Part shown: piece after piece, positions 61,790-64,000 of the stretch
How the letters are laid out: each line of letters begins with the position of its first letter
How positions within the stretch are numbered: the stretch's first letter is position 1
Assembly: GCF_035306585.1 (NCBI RefSeq)
Contig: NZ_DATGNU010000077.1
Location: 48,002 to 112,001 of the forward strand
Length of the DNA: 64,000 nt
Source: Galbibacter sp035306585
Lineage (GTDB): Bacteria > Bacteroidota > Bacteroidia > Flavobacteriales > Flavobacteriaceae
Direction of reading: 5' to 3'
Notes under the pieces: model-generated
The model's input: the letters and a program-made list of their open reading frames with translations, nothing else
Databases searched by the model: none
What the model was told of the DNA's origin: nothing
Made by a program: the position numbers and the translations under genes

Positions 61790-61813
61790 AATTCTTCTTA
61801 GATCCCAAGCGCT

Positions 61814-62518
61814 ATGAGCCATAAAACATTTTTAAACTGGAGTACTGGTAAGGATAGTGCTATGGCTTTGTATAGGCTTCAGCAAGACCCAACCTACAAA
61901 GTTGAAAAACTTCTAACAACCCTTAACCAAGAGGATAGCCGGGTATCCATGCATGGCACCCGAAAAGAACTGCTCTTAAAACAAGTACAATGTATTGGTC
62001 TTCCAGTATCAATTTTAGATCTCCAGAAGGGTATTTCGTTGCCCGATTATGAAATGGCCCTTCATAATAAGTTACTTGCTTTAAAAGATCAAGGATATAC
62101 GCACAGTGCCTTTGGTGATATTTTTTTAGAGGATTTAAAACAATATAAAGAAGCAAAACTGGCCACTATTGGCTTTAAAGCAGTTTTTCCGCTCTGGAAT
62201 AAGGATAGCTATTCACTTATGACTGAGTTCTTGGATGTGGGTTTCAAAGCTATTAGTGTTTGTGTAAATTCCGAAGTTTTAGATCAAACTATGGTTGGGA
62301 GAGTCATCGACAAAGAATTCTTAAAAATGCTACCCAAGGAAGTTGATCCTTGTGGAGAAAATGGAGAATTCCATACCTTTGTCTATGATGGCCCCATTTT
62401 TAATAAACCTGTAGATTTTCAAATTGGAGAAAAAAGGCTGGTAACCTTTGGTAAATCTGAAGAAGCAGAGAAGATGGACTGGGATTCTAGTTTTTGGTAT
62501 TGTGATATTTATCCATAA
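61814..62518 (+). CDS. Dph6-like ATP-binding protein (annotated diphthine-ammonia ligase family)
   Basis: This 234-residue protein of the MJ0570/DUF71 family has an adenine nucleotide alpha-hydrolase fold. The PP-loop is NWSTGKDSAMAL near the start (SGGKDS in most relatives), and CGENGEFHTFVYDGPIF near the C-terminus is the family hallmark. In eukaryotes and archaea homologues amidate diphthine on elongation factor 2, which bacteria do not have. The bacterial substrate is therefore unknown. It follows aroQ by 24 bases and may share its transcript. Confidence 0.88.
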   Translation: MSHKTFLNWSTGKDSAMALYRLQQDPTYKVEKLLTTLNQEDSRVSMHGTRKELLLKQVQCIGLPVSILDLQKGISLPDYEMALHNKLLALKDQGYTHSAFGDIFLEDLKQYKEAKLATIGFKAVFPLWNKDSYSLMTEFLDVGFKAISVCVNSEVLDQTMVGRVIDKEFLKMLPKEVDPCGENGEFHTFVYDGPIFNKPVDFQIGEKRLVTFGKSEEAEKMDWDSSFWYCDIYP

Positions 62519-62535
62519 CATGCGCTTGGGTGAAC

Positions 62536-62564
62536 AAAAAAAGGCGAAATTCGAAAATTCCGCC
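62536..62564 (-). terminator. Intrinsic terminator after lpdA
   Basis: On the minus strand, GGCGGAATT (62564-62556), loop TTCG, and AATTTCGCC (62551-62543) form a 9-bp stem with one mismatch, followed by seven T. Confidence 0.75.
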
Positions 62565-62607
62565 CCGGTATAATACCTTTAAAGTATATTTGTTAAAACG
62601 CCTAAGC

Positions 62608-63999
62608 TTAAATATGGATCACCTCTCCATAGGCAGCAGCAACAGCTTCCATCACCGCTTCACTCATGGTGGGGTGTGGGTGTACTGCTTTAAGTACTTC
62701 GTGAGCGGTGGTTTCTAATTTTCTAGCCACTACAGCCTCTGCAATCATATCAGTAACTCCAGCTCCAATCATGTGACAACCTAGCCATTCACCGTACTTC
62801 GCATCAAAGATTACTTTCACAAAGCCATCAGAATGCCCACTTGCTTTTGCTTTACCACTAGCTGAGAACGGGAACTTTCCTACTTTGATCTCGTATCCTT
62901 TTTCTTTAGCTTGTTTTTCTGTAAGCCCAACGGAGGCAATTTCAGGTGAACAGTAGGTACAACCTGGGATATTGCCGTAATCAAGTGCTTCTACATGATG
63001 ACCTGCAATCTTTTCTACACAAAGAATTCCTTCTGCAGAAGCTACGTGAGCCAAAGCCTGTCCGGGTGTTACATCACCAATAGCATAATATCCTGGGATG
63101 TTGGTTTGATAAAAATCATTGACCAAAATCTTATCACGATCTGTAGCAATACCTACATCCTCTAATCCGATGTTTTCGATATTCGTTTTAATTCCAACTG
63201 CAGAGAGAACGATGTCTGCCTCGAGAACTTCCTCTCCTTTACTTGTTTTTACAGTCGCCTTAACGCCTTTGCCACTTGTATCTACTTTGGTAACTTCAGC
63301 GGAAGTTTTAATTTTAACTCCCATCTTTTTAAAGCTACGCTCAAGTTGTTTGGAAACCTCTTCATCCTCTACTGGAACAATGTTGGGTAGGTATTCAACA
63401 ACTGTGACTTCCGTACCCATCGAATTGTAAAAGTAAGCAAATTCGATTCCGATTGCTCCACTACCTACAATAAGCATTTTTTTAGGTTGCTCTTTTAAAG
63501 TTAGAGCCTCTCGGTAGCCAATAACTTTCTTACCATCTTGAGGTAGACTTGGCAGCTCTCTAGATCGAGCGCCAGTCGCAATAATTATGTGATCGGCGGT
63601 GTATTGAGTTACCTTATCTTGGTCGTCTTTTACCGATATTTTCTTCCCTTTCTCAAGGGTTCCATACCCTTTAATAACATCAATTTTATTTTTTTTCATT
63701 AAGAACTGAACGCCCTTACTCATTCCATCTGCAACACCTCGGCTTCGCTTTACCACCGCGCTAAAATCCGATTCTACTTTATCAACTTTAAATCCGTAAT
63801 CGTCAGCATGTTTAAGATACTCGAAAACTTGCGCTGATTTCAGTAATGCCTTTGTTGGAATACATCCCCAATTCAAACATACGCCTCCAAGATTTTCTTT
63901 TTCGACAACTGCGGTTTTAAAGCCTAGTTGAGAAGCGCGTATGGCAGTTACATATCCACCAGGTCCACTTCCTAAAACAATTACGTCATATTTATTCAT
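62608..63999 (-). CDS. lpdA: Dihydrolipoyl dehydrogenase (E3)
   Basis: This 463-residue flavoenzyme reoxidises dihydrolipoamide in pyruvate and 2-oxoglutarate dehydrogenases and the glycine cleavage system. The FAD-binding GSGPGGYVTA opens the protein, the redox disulfide is in GGVCLNWGCIPTKALL, and the NAD-binding GSGAIGIEFAYF and the second FAD loop AIGDV are present. The catalytic HPHPTMSEA (His-Glu pair) is near the C-terminus. The start ATG is at the last bases of the window, so the gene is complete but its promoter is not seen. Confidence 0.95.
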   Translation of the reverse strand: MNKYDVIVLGSGPGGYVTAIRASQLGFKTAVVEKENLGGVCLNWGCIPTKALLKSAQVFEYLKHADDYGFKVDKVESDFSAVVKRSRGVADGMSKGVQFLMKKNKIDVIKGYGTLEKGKKISVKDDQDKVTQYTADHIIIATGARSRELPSLPQDGKKVIGYREALTLKEQPKKMLIVGSGAIGIEFAYFYNSMGTEVTVVEYLPNIVPVEDEEVSKQLERSFKKMGVKIKTSAEVTKVDTSGKGVKATVKTSKGEEVLEADIVLSAVGIKTNIENIGLEDVGIATDRDKILVNDFYQTNIPGYYAIGDVTPGQALAHVASAEGILCVEKIAGHHVEALDYGNIPGCTYCSPEIASVGLTEKQAKEKGYEIKVGKFPFSASGKAKASGHSDGFVKVIFDAKYGEWLGCHMIGAGVTDMIAEAVVARKLETTAHEVLKAVHPHPTMSEAVMEAVAAAYGEVIHI

Positions 64000-64000
64000 T

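Overview
The window is chromosomal DNA of a flavobacterium (Bacteroidota, Flavobacteriaceae-like), probably marine. The evidence is AT-rich intergenic DNA, promoters of the Bacteroidota form TTG-N20/21-TAnnTTTG, a short primary sigma factor without region 1.1, a SusC/SusD pair, a type IX secretion pair (gliding-motility-type surface protein plus PorP/SprF), a menaquinone cluster, and lineage proteins such as the CAL67264-type membrane peptide. No rRNA, tRNA, CRISPR array, prophage or intact insertion sequence was seen.

Layout. 1-1267: two tandem patatin-like phospholipases, the first cut by the window edge. 1273-3417 (-): a small membrane-anchored protein and an FMN-binding glutamate synthase-like protein. 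3839-7598: PcrA/UvrD helicase (TTG start behind a clear promoter), SmpB (-) and a lipoprotein. 7956-12092: Ig-like-repeat T9SS surface protein and its PorP/SprF partner. 12389-19867: complete histidine operon hisG-D-C-B-H-A-F-IE, preceded by a leader peptide with four consecutive His codons, a strong terminator and a competing pairing, so a textbook attenuator. 19929-24877: CorA, a TSUP permease, cysM with serine acetyltransferase, and two conserved proteins. 25081-30155 (-): SusD/SusC without enzyme genes. 30698-34617 (-): PBP1A, RpoD, FKBP isomerase. 34858-39262: helicase, VWA lipoprotein, AlkB, CvfB-like S1 protein. 39385-48934: menB, SPOR protein, menA, LytTR regulator, histidine kinase, hydrolase, menC, CPBP protease, menE. 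48992-54888: carboxyltransferase, CAL67264 protein, EttA, arginase-fold enzyme, coiled-coil protein. 55025-55195: remnant of an IS1182-type transposase. 55192-60555 (-): gntK-miaA-ion channel (overlapping), exonuclease/GIY-YIG protein, YggS, XerD. 60743-63999: outer-membrane protein, AroQ, Dph6-like ATPase and lpdA (-).

Most of the window is ordinary core genome. The best regulatory find is the his attenuator, where the terminator and a 9-bp antiterminator can both be drawn from the sequence. Second is a two-component system with TTG starts in both genes, sitting inside the menaquinone cluster, whose two genes are separated by about 490 bp holding two strong hairpins and a possible small RNA. 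I found no obviously new multi-gene system such as defence or a novel biosynthetic cluster.
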